A stretch of 64,000 nt of DNA from Tragulus kanchil (GCA_022376925.1 JAIOJX010000025.1:99351608-99415607), one strand, 5' to 3'. Positions 46,409-59,324 are shown, numbered from the stretch's first letter. Notes: generated by a model not told the origin, from the sequence alone. A program made the numbers and translations.

Positions 46409-46991
46409 GAGAGAGAAGCAAAAAGAGCAGAAAAGTGAAAATTTCCAGCAAAAGAAGTTCTAAGCACCTTCAGTAACATTAAATGTTTGGTGTTATTCTT
46501 TTTAACAATAGGGAAACATGATCATTTTATTCCTGATCTGAGTTGATCATTGTTGGCTGAGACAATATCACTTAATATCTAAGGGGGGAAAGATTAATTC
46601 ACTTTAAACACTAAGAACTCTGATATGGAAAATGTTTAGTTTTCAATTTTAATTTTCTGAAGTATAAACTGTGTAATGTCCTTGTCACATATTTCACAAG
46701 ACATGAATCTTTAAGCTTTATCATGGCTAACATGTACAGAAAGAGAATAAATATGTGTTTATGAATGCAGAAAAACATTTCAGAATTCTTTATAAATTTA
46801 TTTACAACAAAGTAATCCAAAAAAGGGGTCATCTGTCAAGTAATCATTTCACGTGCATTAGTATTTTCATAGAGACAAAAAAAAGAAATAAGTCATAGTA
46901 AAAACTCTGTCCTAGGAAGTCTTGTTTCTGCTTAATGAAGTGTGTATGAACCACTCTTCATCCTACTAATGTCAAGGTTACTTCTCACTAG

Positions 46992-47122
46992 ATTGCCACA
47001 GATGAAGACAGTGGCATCCTCCTGTATAAGGGTGACAAAGACCATATTGCTGTAGAGCTCTACCGGGGACGTGTTCGTGCCAGCTACGACACCGGCTCCC
47101 ACCCAGCTTCTGCCATTTACAG
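46992..47122 (+). CDS. SLIT2: SLIT2 coding exon: laminin-G domain, first part
   Basis: This 131-nt exon has acceptor ACTTCTCACTAG and donor TACAG|GTGAAG. It starts in phase 0 and ends in phase 2. The product reads [20 protein letters not shown], then [16 protein letters not shown] and HPASAIY, a typical laminin-G stretch ([15 protein letters not shown]). It is indistinguishable from SLIT2 as I know it. An identical copy is at 48145-48275. The next SLIT2 exon (beginning VETINDGNFH in the known protein) was not found before the window ends. Confidence 0.96.
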
Positions 47123-48144
47123 GTGAAGATCTCTCAGTTACTGGTAAAGGTGAAAACAGTTGCTCAATGCAGAACTGGGTCACCTCTATGACTGTGCCTT
47201 GGGGAGGGGAGAATTTGGCTACAGAAGACTTTATAAGTATATTAGAGCCCTGGTAATAACAGATGGCATACTCAAGTTAGATAATTGAGGGAAGATTTAT
47301 TAGAGGACTATTTACAAAAATTTGTTGGGACAGTGTAGTAATCTGGAGCTCATAACTCAGGATATTGCTCCTGCCCGTGGGCTTGACGCAAAGAGGGGAG
47401 ACAGGCAAATCATTGTTCAGAAAGGAAACTGTGGTGAGGACTTCCTGAGAGAAAGAAGCTCCTCCACCTTCAATGGAGAAATGCAGTCAAGCTTCAGAGA
47501 AGGTACCAGGGCTTTAAAGTCTCGATTTCCCAACAGCCTTCTACCCATGCTTCCTCTAGCCAATCAGATGCCAGAAAACCTCAGATGTCCACTGATCTCA
47601 GTCATGTAACTCACACGTGAGTCTCCCAGGGCTCAGAGCAGGGAGAAGATGGTTGGGGAGAAGCTCTAGAGAAAAAGCTACAGGGTACCCAGCACAGGAG
47701 AATGTTTAAAGTTACTGTTCATGCACGTGGTACTATACATAACAACTAAGAAAGATTAATTCACTTTAAACACTGATATGGAACATGTTTAGTTTTCAAT
47801 TTTAATTTTCTGAAGTATAAACTGTGTAATGTCCTTGTCACATATTTCACAAGACATGAATCTTTAAGCTTTATCATGGCTAACATGTACAGAAAGAGAA
47901 TAAATATGTGTTTATGAATGCAGAAAAACATTTCAGAATTCTTTATAAATTTATTTACAACAAAGTAATCCAAAAAAGGGGTCATCTGTCAAGTAATCAT
48001 TTCACGTGCATTAGTATTTTCATAGAGACAAAAAAAAGAAATAAGTCATAGTAAAAACTCTGTCCTAGGAAGTCTTGTTTCTGCTTAATGAAGTGTGTAT
48101 GAACCACTCTTCATCCTACTAATGTCAAGGTTACTTCTCACTAG

Positions 48145-48275
48145 ATTGCCACAGATGAAGACAGTGGCATCCTCCTGTATAAGGGTGACAAAGACCATAT
48201 TGCTGTAGAGCTCTACCGGGGACGTGTTCGTGCCAGCTACGACACCGGCTCCCACCCAGCTTCTGCCATTTACAG
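48145..48275 (+). pseudogene. SLIT2: Duplicate of the SLIT2 first laminin-G exon
   Basis: This is an identical copy of the exon at 46992-47122, displaced 1153 bp, with both splice sites intact. At 131 nt it would shift the frame if spliced after the first copy. It lies in the 46589-48894 direct duplication and is probably an assembly copy. Confidence 0.9.
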
Positions 48276-49742
48276 GTGAAGATCTCTCAGTTACTGGTAA
48301 AGGTGAAAACAGTTGCTCAATGCAGAACTGGGTCACCTCTATGACTGTGCCTTGGGGAGGGGAGAATTTGGCTACAGAAGACTTTATAAGTATATTAGAG
48401 CCCTGGTAATAACAGATGGCATACTCAAGTTAGATAATTGAGGGAAGATTTATTAGAGGACTATTTACAAAAATTTGTTGGGACAGTGTAGTAATCTGGA
48501 GCTCATAACTCAGGATATTGCTCCTGCCCGTGGGCTTGACGCAAAGAGGGGAGACAGGCAAATCATTGTTCAGAAAGGAAACTGTGGTGAGGACTTCCTG
48601 AGAGAAAGAAGCTCCTCCACCTTCAATGGAGAAATGCAGTCAAGCTTCAGAGAAGGTACCAGGGCTTTAAAGTCTCGATTTCCCAACAGCCTTCTACCCA
48701 TGCTTCCCTCTAGCCAATCAGATGCCAGAAAACCTCAGATGTCCACTGATCTCAGTCATGTAACTCACACGTGAGTCTCCCAGGGCTCAGAGCAGGGAGA
48801 AGATGGTTGGGGAGAAGCTCTAGAGAAAAAGCTACAGGGTACCCAGCACAGGAGAATGTTTAAAGTTACTGTTCATGCACGTGGTACTATACATGTATGT
48901 ATTTATCAAGCACCACCTGTATGCAAGGCACTGTGCTAAGCTTTCTGCAACAAAGCTCTCACCCTTAAGCTTACAGGTAACAAGCCAATGGACACCTCCG
49001 AGATGTGTGTCATCTTATTCATTTTGGAAGTTTTCTAATAATACAGTGGTACTGATGATAAACTGAATGGGGTAAAGATACACTGATACGAGAATGGGGG
49101 AGGATACACTGCTGGAAGTGTGCTTTTTCACGTAACCTTCAGAGCCCCTCTGTTGGGTCTCCACACCAGTTATTCTGCAGACAAGCTACCTAGTTCATTT
49201 CTTCACATGTAGAAGTAACTGCCACCATTCAGAGCAGGATCACAAAGTCATAGGCAGTTAACTATTCCAGGCAGATAAATTCAATGAACTGAGTGGGCTA
49301 ATTGCAAGAAAAGAATATGGTTCTCATTCTTCTATTCTTGAAAAGATTCTAACCTTTTAGAGAAACATTTTCCTGTAACGAGTAGCCTTAGTGTCAGCAA
49401 CGTAATAGGAGTGGCTGTGAACAGAATGAACTGAAAACAAATCTTTGTCAAAACAGGACTAACCCTCCCCTACTCAGGTCTCCCTGAATACTGCCATGTA
49501 AAAATGTGAACCCAGGTTTCCCCAGAACTTACGATTTTTCAAGAAAATTTTGTCCTTTTTAAATATGAAGTCTTCTCTCCTTAAATATGATTCACATTTG
49601 TTAAATGCCATATATGGCAAACAAAACATATTTGTAGGCCAAACACACTGGACACCAAGTTTGTGGGCATTGATTGAGACATAGAATGGATATACTGGCC
49701 TCTATGTTATCTATATCATACTTAACATATTTTCAGTGTGCT

Positions 49743-52026
49743 TCACCTGTTATTTAGTCTTTCACAATGGTTCTGGGAAATTAGATGCCAACTGTGGAAT
49801 TACATGAATGAAATTCAGTAAGTCCTTTTGGTGGTAACCCACTTGGGAATATTTAGAGCATAGAAACAGACATGTAATTATTGGTTTCCAAGTAGAATAC
49901 AATAGTTACTTCATCTGTAAGTGGTGATGAATTAGTGCCAATACTTTAAATGTTGCTAGGCATGGAATTTTATAGCCTCAACTTGTTTCACCTCCTAAAA
50001 AGATTTCATAATATTGCGTTTATAGTTCATTTTTGTATTTTGTTTGTTTGTCTTGTTTTAGTTTATGCAATGAAATAGCATAGAATGCTCAGAAACTGTA
50101 GTAAAAGTTCTTGGAGTTGGCTTATTAAAGCTGGTGTTCACATAAAATATACTTAAAATACTTCTAGGTGAGTTGTAAAATTTCAAATGATTATATCCAA
50201 ATGAGGACTTACTCAAAAGAGCTTATTGTGAGTTTATGTTCATTACAATTTTGCCTAATTAACAAGAGATTATACCCTGTAATATCTATTAAAGACAAAA
50301 TAGTATCACATCACACACTTTTTGTTATGAACGAGAGGTAGAGGTTTTTTCTTGACGATCATCTAATGGAGACATCTGTTATGAGGTCAAGGGAAAACAC
50401 AGCATTTATTTTTTGTTCTTAAGTTTATGTCAAAATAGTCAACAAAAATTATTGCAATATTTTCCAGTAAAAAAAGTAACAATCACTGAGAATTCAGATA
50501 GAGAGATCATACATAGATTGATTAATATGTTGATACAGACTCTCTCTCTCTATGTATATGTATGTATATACATGAATATAGTAGTATTCCAAATAAATAG
50601 AAAATAGTTCCTGTGAAATAAACACTACTGAGAATATTAAATTATTTCAACACCCTGGGGGAATCTGGTTTTTAACAAGTAATAATCATAGCGGCTAAGA
50701 CATGTGTTCAAATCTAGGCTTGGCCAATTACTGTATATAAACTTTAGCAAGGTATTTAATTTTCTGTGCTCCAGAATTCACGTCTATAAATAACAATATA
50801 GTACCTCCCCCAGAAAGTCTCTATGAGGGTTTCATTCTACACTCAGCTGTGTCCTCCTCACTTTGTCTTCATTATCATTTTCTAAAACCACCTCAGCTGT
50901 GTCCTCACCTGTTATTTAGTCTGGTTCTGGGAAATTAGATGCCAACGGGATTTGAAATTCAGTAAGTCCTTTTGGTGGTAACCCACTTGGGAATATTTAG
51001 AGCATAGAAACAGACATGTAATTATTGGTTTCCAAGTAGAATACAATAGTTACTTCATCTGTAAGTGGTGATGAATTAGTGCCAATACTTTAAATGTTGC
51101 TAGGCATGGAATTTTATAGCCTCAACTTGTTTCACCTCCTAAAAAGATTTCATAATATTGCGTTTATAGTTCATTTTTGTATTTTGTTTGTTTGTCTTGT
51201 TTTAGTTTATGCAATGAAATAGCATAGAATGCTCAGAAACTGTAGTAAAAGTTCTTGGAGTTGGCTTATTAAAGCTGGTGTTCACATAAAATATACTTAA
51301 AATACTTCTAGGTGAGTTGTAAAATTTCAAATGATTATATCCAAATGAGGACTTACTCAAAAGAGCTTATTGTGAGTTTATGTTCATTACAATTTTGCCT
51401 AATTAACAAGAGATTATACCCTGTAATATCTATTAAAGACAAAATAGTATCACATCACACACTTTTTGTTATGAACCAGAGGTAGAGGTTTTTACTTGAC
51501 GACCATCTAATGGAGACATCTGTTATGAGGTCAAGGGAAAACACAGCATTTATTTTTTGTTCTTAAGTTTATGTCAAAATAGTCAACAAAAATTATTGCA
51601 ATATTTTCCAGTAAAAAAAGTAACAATCACTGAGAATTCAGATAGAGAGATCATACATAGATTGATTAATATGTTGATACAGACTCTCTCTCTCTATGTA
51701 TATGTATGTATATACATGAATATAGTAGTATTCCAAATAAATAGAAAATAGTTCCTGTGAAATAAACACTACTGAGAATATTAAATTATTTCAACACCCT
51801 GGGGGAATCTGGTTTTTAACAAGTAATAATCATAGCGGCTAAGACATGTGTTCAAATCTAGGCTTGGCCAATTACTGTATATAAACTTTAGCAAGGTATT
51901 TAATTTTCTGTGCTCCAGAATTCACGTCTATAAATAACAATATAGTACCTCCCCCAGAAAGTCTCTATGAGGGTTTCATTCTACACTCAGCTGTGTCCTC
52001 ACTCCTCACTTTGTCTTCATTATCAT
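49743..52026 (+). repeat. Direct duplication 17, period 1144-1162 bp
   Basis: Unit 1 is 49743-50878 and unit 2 is 50905-52026, with about 26 bp of filler. Unit 2 has two deletions within 60 bp of its start; unit 1 lacks 4 bp near its end (50855). Confidence 0.96.
50690..50835 (-). mobile_element. MIR SINE
   Basis: GTGTTCAAATCTAGGCTTGG and GCAAGGTATTTAATTTTCTG with ATAGTACCTCC follow the MIR core. Assembly copies are at 51834-51979 and (partial) 52948-53068. Confidence 0.6.
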
Positions 52027-52283
52027 CTCCCTTCTAGCAATAAAGAAAAATCTTCCAGGTATCTCTTTCTGGAGTGCAGCAAGACTTAAAAGTGTACCCT
52101 CTATCCTCAGACATCAACACTAGAAGTATATAATGTTTATAATTTCTATGGAGGGACATTTGGAAATATCTTTCCCACTTCTGGGAATTTTGTTGGTTGC
52201 AAAAACAGAAGTTAGGAAATAACCCATGTTTCTAACTAAATAAGCTACAGGGCAGCCACACAATGGAATGTACTGTTAAATGG

Positions 52284-52315
52284 AAAAAGAGAGAGAGGGA
52301 GAGAAAGAGAGGATG
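52284..52315. repeat. AG-rich simple repeat
   Basis: GAGAGAGAGGGAGAGAAAGA is a simple purine repeat. The copy from duplication 18 is at 53373-53404. Confidence 0.8.
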
Positions 52316-52602
52316 AGAAAATTCTTTGTGTATGATATCGAAAGACTTCCAAGATCTGTGGCTTAGTTCAAAAGAGATAAAAAGTAAGGTAGAGAGCAAT
52401 GTCAAAGGCGAGCAAATAAATCTGTGTATTTTTATTTCCATGTACTTGCATAAAGAAAAATTAAGGACAGAGAGGATAGAATGAGGTGATGGCACAACAG
52501 GTATATAAGTACCATTTTATATCATTCTGATTTCTGGACCATTTGAACATCATTACAACTCGAAAGTAAAACTGAAGCAGTAGAAAAGGACAGGTGTTCT
52601 AA

Positions 52603-52705
52603 AGACCGTCTGCCTTGATTCAAGTCCCAGCTCTGCCGTCTGCTAACTGTGTGTCTCACACAAGCTCTCTGGTCCTCACCTGGTAAATGGAGACAATAAA
52701 TCATA
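52603..52705 (-). mobile_element. MIR SINE fragment
   Basis: TTGATTCAAGTCCCAGCTCT, GCTAACTGTGTGTC and CTCACCTGGTAAATGGAGAC match MIR. The assembly copy is at 53692-53794. Confidence 0.65.
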
Positions 52706-53921
52706 GTTTGATCTTTGTAGGACTCTAGTTAAAAAAATTATGATTTGTTACATGTGGAGTATTTAGAATAATGCACATCAAATGATAAGTGATGAAAGCT
52801 GTTGGGATCATAGATTCAGAATGTCCAAAACTAAGTTCATTTCCTTTGCTTCACTCTTGTACATTCCTAATTCATTGAGCATCACCATTCTTGAGGTCAT
52901 TGGATGAAATTATTCTTATTTTTTTACTTCGTAATAACAAAAAATAATAGGCTTGGCCAATTACTGTATATAAACTTTAGCAAGGTATTTAATTTTCTGT
53001 GCTCCAGAATTCACGTCTATAAATAACAATATAGTACCTCCCCCAGAAAGTCTCTATGAGGGTTTCATTCTACACTCAGCTGTGTCCTCACTCCTCACTT
53101 TGTCTTCATTATCATCTCCCTTCTAGCAATAAAGAAAAATCTTCCAGGTATCTCTTTCTGGAGTGCAGCAAGACTTAAAAGTGTACCCTCTATCCTCAGA
53201 CATCAACACTAGAAGTATATAATGTTTATAATTTCTATGGAGGGACATTTGGAAATATCTTTCCCACTTCTGGGAATTTTGTTGGTTGCAAAAACAGAAG
53301 TTAGGAAATAACCCATGTTTCTAACTAAATAAGCTACAGGGCAGCCACACAATGGAATGTACTGTTAAATGGAAAAAGAGAGAGAGGGAGAGAAAGAGAG
53401 GATGAGAAAATTCTTTGTGTATGATATCGAAAGACTTCCAAGATCTGTGGCTTAGTTCAAAAGAGATAAAAAGTAAGGTAGAGAGCAATGTCAAAGGCGA
53501 GCAAATAAATCTGTGTATTTTTATTTCCATGTACTTGCATAAAGAAAAATTAAGGACAGAGAGGATAGAATGAGGTGATGGCACAACAGGTATATAAGTA
53601 CCATTTTATATCATTCTGATTTCTGGACCATTTGAACATCATTACAACTCGAAAGTAAAACTGAAGCAGTAGAAAAGGACAGGTGTTCTAAAGACCGTCT
53701 GCCTTGATTCAAGTCCCAGCTCTGCCGTCTGCTAACTGTGTGTCTCACACAAGCTCTCTGGTCCTCACCTGGTAAATGGAGACAATAAATCATAGTTTGA
53801 TCTTTGTAGGACTCTAGTTAAAAAAATTATGATTTGTTACATGTGGAGTATTTAGAATAATGCACATCAAATGATAAGTGATGAAAGCTGTTGGGATCAT
53901 AGATTCAGAATGTCCAAAACT

Positions 53922-56176
53922 AAGTTCATTTCCTTTGCTTCACTCTGGTACATTCCTAATTCATTGAGCGGCATCACCATCTTCTTAGAGGTCATCTTAG
54001 GTATAATGAAATTATTCTTATTCTTTCTTTCACCTTCAACTAGAAATTTGTCCAAAGTCTCATTTCTGCCCTTACTAATTTTCTGGCATTTATTTAAATG
54101 CCTCTGTCCTTGCTCAGGCCTTATTAGAATATGTATACTCTGATAAAAAGTACCACTTCATCATTACAGAAAAGCCCATCAATAATACAATTGCTGTCAG
54201 CTTTCACATAAGTGACTTAATAAATATTCTGTGTGCTTGAATTTCAAATTTTAATGCTTCCACTTTATACAACTTTATTAAAAATACATCATACTAATGT
54301 TTTAAAAGGGAGTATTTTTACATATCCTTATCTTGGATTTAATTTTCATGTTTTTATGTTGTATGAGATATACATTGGTAAGACTTTTGTTTCCCAAATT
54401 ATGCATTAATTAATGTGCTATTGGAACATCACATATGGGAATAATTTTGTATATCAGGTGCATCATTTCAATTACCTGGTTAATTTTCTACATTAATGAA
54501 ATGGATTTTGTTTATTTCAGTAAAATGAAATCTGTATAATTAGGGAAAATTGGCATCCATTAGTATGGTTTCTGTTGTAGCATATTTTTGTTTTAAAATG
54601 TTTGATCTTAGATGTCAGTTATTGTCCCAGATAAGTCCACATGAGAACCATTATTTCATGGAATTATGTTTAGAGGCAGTAGTTAACAAAGATGTACAGT
54701 GTATTTAAGAAAACCCAAGGTGCGGTAATTGTTTTTTTCCCAGTAAAACCGCAGTGGCATGCGCATTTTCTTTCATTTCCTCTGTGGCTTCCTGTCACAT
54801 GTATACTGCTAGTGGTGTAGAGCAGTTGTTTTCACATAACCTACATCACAGTCACCTGAAAGGTGTGTTAAAATTCAGAATACTGGGCTCCACCTGTGGT
54901 GTGTGATGCAGCTCTCACGTGAGCCCCAGTTTTCTTTCGCTTCCAGCTGATGCTCAAGGCCACGCACCAGAAATCAGAAGCACACATTACAAAGGTACAG
55001 ACTGGACCACACCTTCCTCAGTCAGTATTCAGGAACTTGAATCAAAAAGTTCATTTCCTTTGCTTCACTCTGGTACATTCCTAATTCATTGAGCGGCATC
55101 ACCATCTTCTTAGAGGTCATCTTAGGTATAATGAAATTATTCTTATTCTTTCTTTCACCTTCAACTAGAAATTTGTCCAAAGTCTCATTTCTGCCCTTAC
55201 TAATTTTCTGGCATTTATTTAAATGCCTCTGTCCTTGCTCAGGCCTTATTAGAATATGTATACTCTGATAAAAAGTACCACTTCATCATTACAGAAAAGC
55301 CCATCAATAATACAATTGCTGTCAGCTTTCACATAAGTGACTTAATAAATATTCTGTGTGCTTGAATTTCAAATTTTAATGCTTCCACTTTATACAACTT
55401 TATTAAAAATACATCATACTAATGTTTTAAAAGGGAGTATTTTTACATATCCTTATCTTGGATTTAATTTTCATGTTTTTATGTTGTATGAGATATACAT
55501 TGGTAAGACTTTTGTTTCCCAAATTATGCATTAATTAATGTGCTATTGGAACATCACATATGGGAATAATTTTGTATATCAGGTGCATCATTTCAATTAC
55601 CTGGTTAATTTTCTACATTAATGAAATGGATTTTGTTTATTTCAGTAAAATGAAATCTGTATAATTAGGGAAAATTGGCATCCATTAGTATGGTTTCTGT
55701 TGTAGCATATTTTTGTTTTAAAATGTTTGATCTTAGATGTCAGTTATTGTCCCAGATAAGTCCACATGAGAACCATTATTTCATGGAATTATGTTTAGAG
55801 GCAGTAGTTAACAAAGATGTACAGTGTATTTAAGAAAACCCAAGGTGCGGTAATTGTTTTTTTCCCAGTAAAACCGAAGTGGCATGCGCATTTTCTTTCA
55901 TTTCCTCTGTGGCTTCCTGTCACATGTATACTGCTAGTGGTGTAGAGCAGTTGTTTTCACATAACCTACATCACAGTCACCTGAAAGGTGTGTTAAAATT
56001 CAGAATACTGGGCTCCACCTGTGGTGTGTGATGCAGCTCTCACGTGAGCCCCAGTTTTTCTTTCGCTTCCAGCTGATGCTCAAGGCCACGCATCCAGAAA
56101 ATCAGAAGCACACATTACAAAGGTACAGAACTGGACCACACCTTCCTCAGTGTCAGTATTCAGGGAACTTGAATCA
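53922..56176 (+). repeat. Direct duplication 19, period 1125 bp
   Basis: Unit 1 is 53922-55044 and unit 2 is 55047-56176. The last 120 bp of unit 1 contain several 1-3 bp deletions relative to unit 2. A MER5A-like element is included. Confidence 0.96.
54820..55044 (+). mobile_element. MER5A-like DNA element (first assembly copy)
   Basis: It starts GAGCAGTTGTTTTCACATAA and contains TCACCTGAAAGGTGTGTTAA and CTGGGCTCCACC, as in MER5A (hAT-Charlie). It is cut at the join of duplication 19 and its last 100 bp carry extra indels. The full copy is at 55945-56195. Confidence 0.65.
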
Positions 56177-56195
56177 CAGTTTGAGAACCATTTGT
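55945..56195 (+). mobile_element. MER5A-like DNA element with internal insertion
   Basis: The start is as in the first copy and the end is TTTGAGAACCATTT, matching the other MER5A terminus. Between GATGCTCAAGGCCACGC and CTGGACCACACCTT there is extra sequence (GAAAATCAGAAGCACACATT...) that recurs at 56768. Confidence 0.65.
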
Positions 56196-57309
56196 GTGAA
56201 AGGAGTGTATTTGAGCTGTGCTTTGAGAGCTGATCATGTGCATTGGTTCTCATATCTGACTTCCAAGACTTCATGTTTGATGGCAGCCTTGTTGGGATCC
56301 ACCACAGTAATCAGCTGTGCTACAAATCCAGACTCTTTTTTTTTTTAATTTTTCAGAGAGCCAGTTGTTAAATATTAGCCTTTACCCTGCTAAGAGAGCT
56401 AATTAGCAGCAACAAAGATAACATAAGCAGCCTAACAAGCAGTTGGATGTAGAAGATGGCACACATGCCTACTTGGTGCTTGGAGAAGAGCACAAAGAAG
56501 GACTCAGTAGTAGTGCCATGAATGAATGAATGACAGCCCAGACTTGAAGGCAGCATCAGCAGTAGTCCCTCAGACAGGGTTGGAGTCACATTATTCTCTC
56601 AAGGAGACTGATATCAGTTGCCCTTCAAAATGATCTTTTCATCTAGATAGGCAGAAACTTCAAAAAAGAAAATGTTAATTACAATTGTATGCTTCTTTCT
56701 TTAGATTCAAATTGTCACTTTCCAAACCAGATAGCTTCTTTGGAAACATAGTCAATTACTATGTAGCAACCAGGAAATCAGAAGCACACATTACAAAGGT
56801 ACAGGACTGGACCACACCGTCCTCAGCCTCAGTATTCAGGGGACCTGCGCAATTTCAGGCAACTTTCCCCTGCAGACTGTGGCTGGCTACACAGCCTCTG
56901 GGTTATGCAGGCTTACATTAAGGAAATAAAGAATTAATCTCAGTGGAAAGACAGACATTAGACAAAATGTATATAGTCTTTTTCCCAAGGTATATACTTA
57001 GCAGTTCTTCACCTCCTGTGTGGGAAAACACCACTCTTTATTAGCTCCATGACTTTCAAAAATTTGTACTTCCATTTCGTGAGGAGACTTGGAACTGACA
57101 AATGTCAAGTCCCTAGTCTAGACACAGAGTATCTTAATTGGTAAGACAGGGTTTTTGGGTCCTCTTCATGCTCGGACACTCAGATGCTGAAGAATAAAGA
57201 CCCAAGTGCAAATATTATTGCCTTACAGGTGACTCCTACAGTGTGTTCAAATGTAGAGGTCTCTTTCTAATTTAGAGCATTTTCATTTAAATTACATACA
57301 TACACATGG

Positions 57310-57778
57310 TCTCAAACTTATGATGGTACCCCTTAATGATTTTTTAATTTTATGATGGTGCAAAAGCAATATGCATTCAGTAGAAACCATACTTAAGGTT
57401 TTCAATTTTGATCTTTTCATGGGCTAGTTTCATGTGGTACAATACTCTTTCGATGCTGAGCGGTGGCAGCAAGCTTGCCATGGCTTCCAGTCAGCCACCA
57501 GGGTAAACAGTCAGTACACCTACAACCATCCTATTTTGCTTTCCACTTTCAGTGCAGTATTCAATAAATTATATGAGATAGTCAATACTTTATTATAAAA
57601 TACATTTTGTGTTAGATGATCTGGACCAACTGTAAGCCAGTGTAAGTGTTCTGAGCATGCTTAAGGTAGGATGGGCTTATGATGTTACAATAGATTAGGT
57701 GTATAAACATATTTCGACTCACCATATTTTTAATTTACAATGAATTTATTCCTCCGTCGTAAGTTAAGAAAGAGCTGG
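57310..57778. mobile_element. Tigger-like non-autonomous DNA transposon remnant
   Basis: Imperfect terminal inverted repeats CTTATGATGG (left) and CGTCGTAAGTTAAG (right), and the internal GTAAGTGTTCTGAGCATGCT and TAGGTGTATAAACATATTTC, resemble a common TcMar-Tigger-type mammalian element. I do not name the subfamily. Confidence 0.55.
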
Positions 57779-57840
57779 AATTTGCTTCAAAATATATTTA
57801 CTTGATAAATTATTTTGTAAAACTTCTGAAAGTCCTTATG

Positions 57841-58056
57841 CATGTATGCTAAGCTGCTTCAGTCGTGTCTGACTCTGTGCAACCCTATGGCCTGCTGCCC
57901 ACCAGGCTCCCCTATGCATGAGATTCTCCAAGAAAGAATACCAGAATGGGTTGCCATGTCTCTCCTCCAGGGAATCTTCCCAACCCAGGGATTTAACCTG
58001 CATCTCGTATGTGTCCAGCATTGGCAGCCAGGTCCTCTAGTACCACCTGGGAAGCC
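57841..58056 (-). mobile_element. Bov-tA SINE
   Basis: It is complete, with target-site duplications TGAAAGTCCTTATG (57827) and TGAAAGCCCTTATG (58057). The head GGCTTCCCAGGTGGTAC is on the - strand. Confidence 0.93.
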
Positions 58057-59050
58057 TGAAAGCCCTTATGCAAGCACATAAATACCTTTAATCCCATCTG
58101 ACTTCCAGTTTCTCTCCACTCAAACAATAGAGGAGGGAAATTTTTATTCGTATTCCTACTTCACAGGTGAAACATCTTTAACCCAGAGCTATCACAATGA
58201 GATGGCCAATTGAACTTGTCTGGTTTCTGATTCCTATTCCACTGCACAGAATATGCCAACAAATAATTTAAGTTTTTAAGACAAAAAGCAGGAGCTCACA
58301 TAAGCGAACTATATATCTTCACAACTGAAATACCTTAAGATTTATGATCGAGATAGGAATATTGTTATTGTTAATGTGTTCTGCAGACATAAAAGCAATC
58401 GAAGACAATTTAGGGACTGTCTTCTTTTAAGCCCCAAGTTTTTAAACTCTCTCTGTAGCAAACCACGAGACAACTGAGTAACGGCTTTGTTGTCGCACAT
58501 CCATTTAGAAATACAAGAAAGCAAAATCTCGGGTAATAGATGAGTGTAGTAAAACTGAATTACATAATAAGGGTAGTAAGTGCAATTTATGTTCCCAGTG
58601 GAAAGGCTCACTGTTAAGTGGTTCACTTGCAACTTTTGTGATTCATGGAATATATAGTTCCCTAGGGAGAAGTGAAAGAATGTTTGTCAATACTTATCAG
58701 GACCCAGAAGGATGTTACACATTGCAAGTAGATAGGTAGGAGATGATAGACTGTAAAATCGATGATGGCTCAGTTCTATTCTGCAACACTGGTGTATCAA
58801 TCACTGCTTTTATTTTAAAGGGATATAATATATAAAGAACTCCTGGAGACAAAAAAAAAAAAAAAAAAAAACGGGTTTCTGGCTTGAGGAGACAGCGTGA
58901 AACGTCAATTGTGAATACTCCCAGCTCAGTTATATTCTCTTGAGGCTCCATATGCACCTCTTAAAGCCAAAGAATCTAAAAAGATTAAATTTTAGATTAA
59001 CTATTTAATATTAATTTCATAGTACTTATCTGTTAAAAGACTAGGCAAGG

Positions 59051-59324
59051 GGGCTTCCCTGGTGGTCCAGTGGGTAAGGACACCGCCTTGCAGGGCAAGG
59101 GGTGCTGGTTCGGTCCCTGGCCTGGGAAGATCCCACATGCCATGGAGCGGGTGGACTGATGAGTCCAACTACCAAGCCAGCACTCTGGAGCGCATGCGCC
59201 CAGAGCTGGTGCTCTGCAACGAGAGAGGCCACTGTGATGGGAGGCCCATGCAGGCGAAAAGAACAAAGACGGAAATAAATGAAAGACCAATAGAAGTGGC
59301 CAAAAAAAAGAAACGATTTTAAAA
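59051..59324 (+). mobile_element. CHR-like SINE, short-tail form
   Basis: It has head TGGTCCAGTGG and B box GGTTCGGTCCC, and the shared body ending GAAGTGGCC then an A-rich tail, as in the copy at 35621. Target-site duplications are AAAGACTAGGCAAGG and AAAGACTGGTCAAGG (59036 and 59325). Confidence 0.87.

Larger units (their letters stand above)
44553..46947 (+). repeat. Direct duplication 15, period about 1197-1200 bp
   Basis: Unit 1 is 44553-45747 and unit 2 is 45750-46947. Differences are small indels (CCAGGGAGG versus CCAGGAGG near the start; AG repeat before the SINE; an A-run at 45699 versus 46899). Confidence 0.97.
43999..46991 (+). other. SLIT2 intron between EGF6 and laminin-G exons
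   Basis: This intron is about 3.0 kb as written; roughly 1.2 kb of it is duplication 15. It contains two assembly copies of one CHR-like SINE. The stretch 43999-44552 shows nothing recognisable apart from a CA-rich patch near 44240. Confidence 0.9.
46589..48894 (+). repeat. Direct duplication 16, period 1153-1162 bp
   Basis: Unit 1 is 46589-47740 and unit 2 is 47751-48894, with 10 bp of filler. Unit 2 lacks 9 bp near its start. It contains the SLIT2 laminin-G exon. With duplication 15 it makes three copies of about 355 bp (45389, 46589, 47751). Confidence 0.97.
51859..54020 (+). repeat. Direct duplication 18, period 1089 bp
   Basis: Unit 1 is 51859-52919 and unit 2 is 52948-54020, with 28 bp of filler. 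The last 50 bp of unit 1 differ from unit 2 by several indels. It overlaps duplications 17 and 19, so segments at both ends exist three times. Confidence 0.95.
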
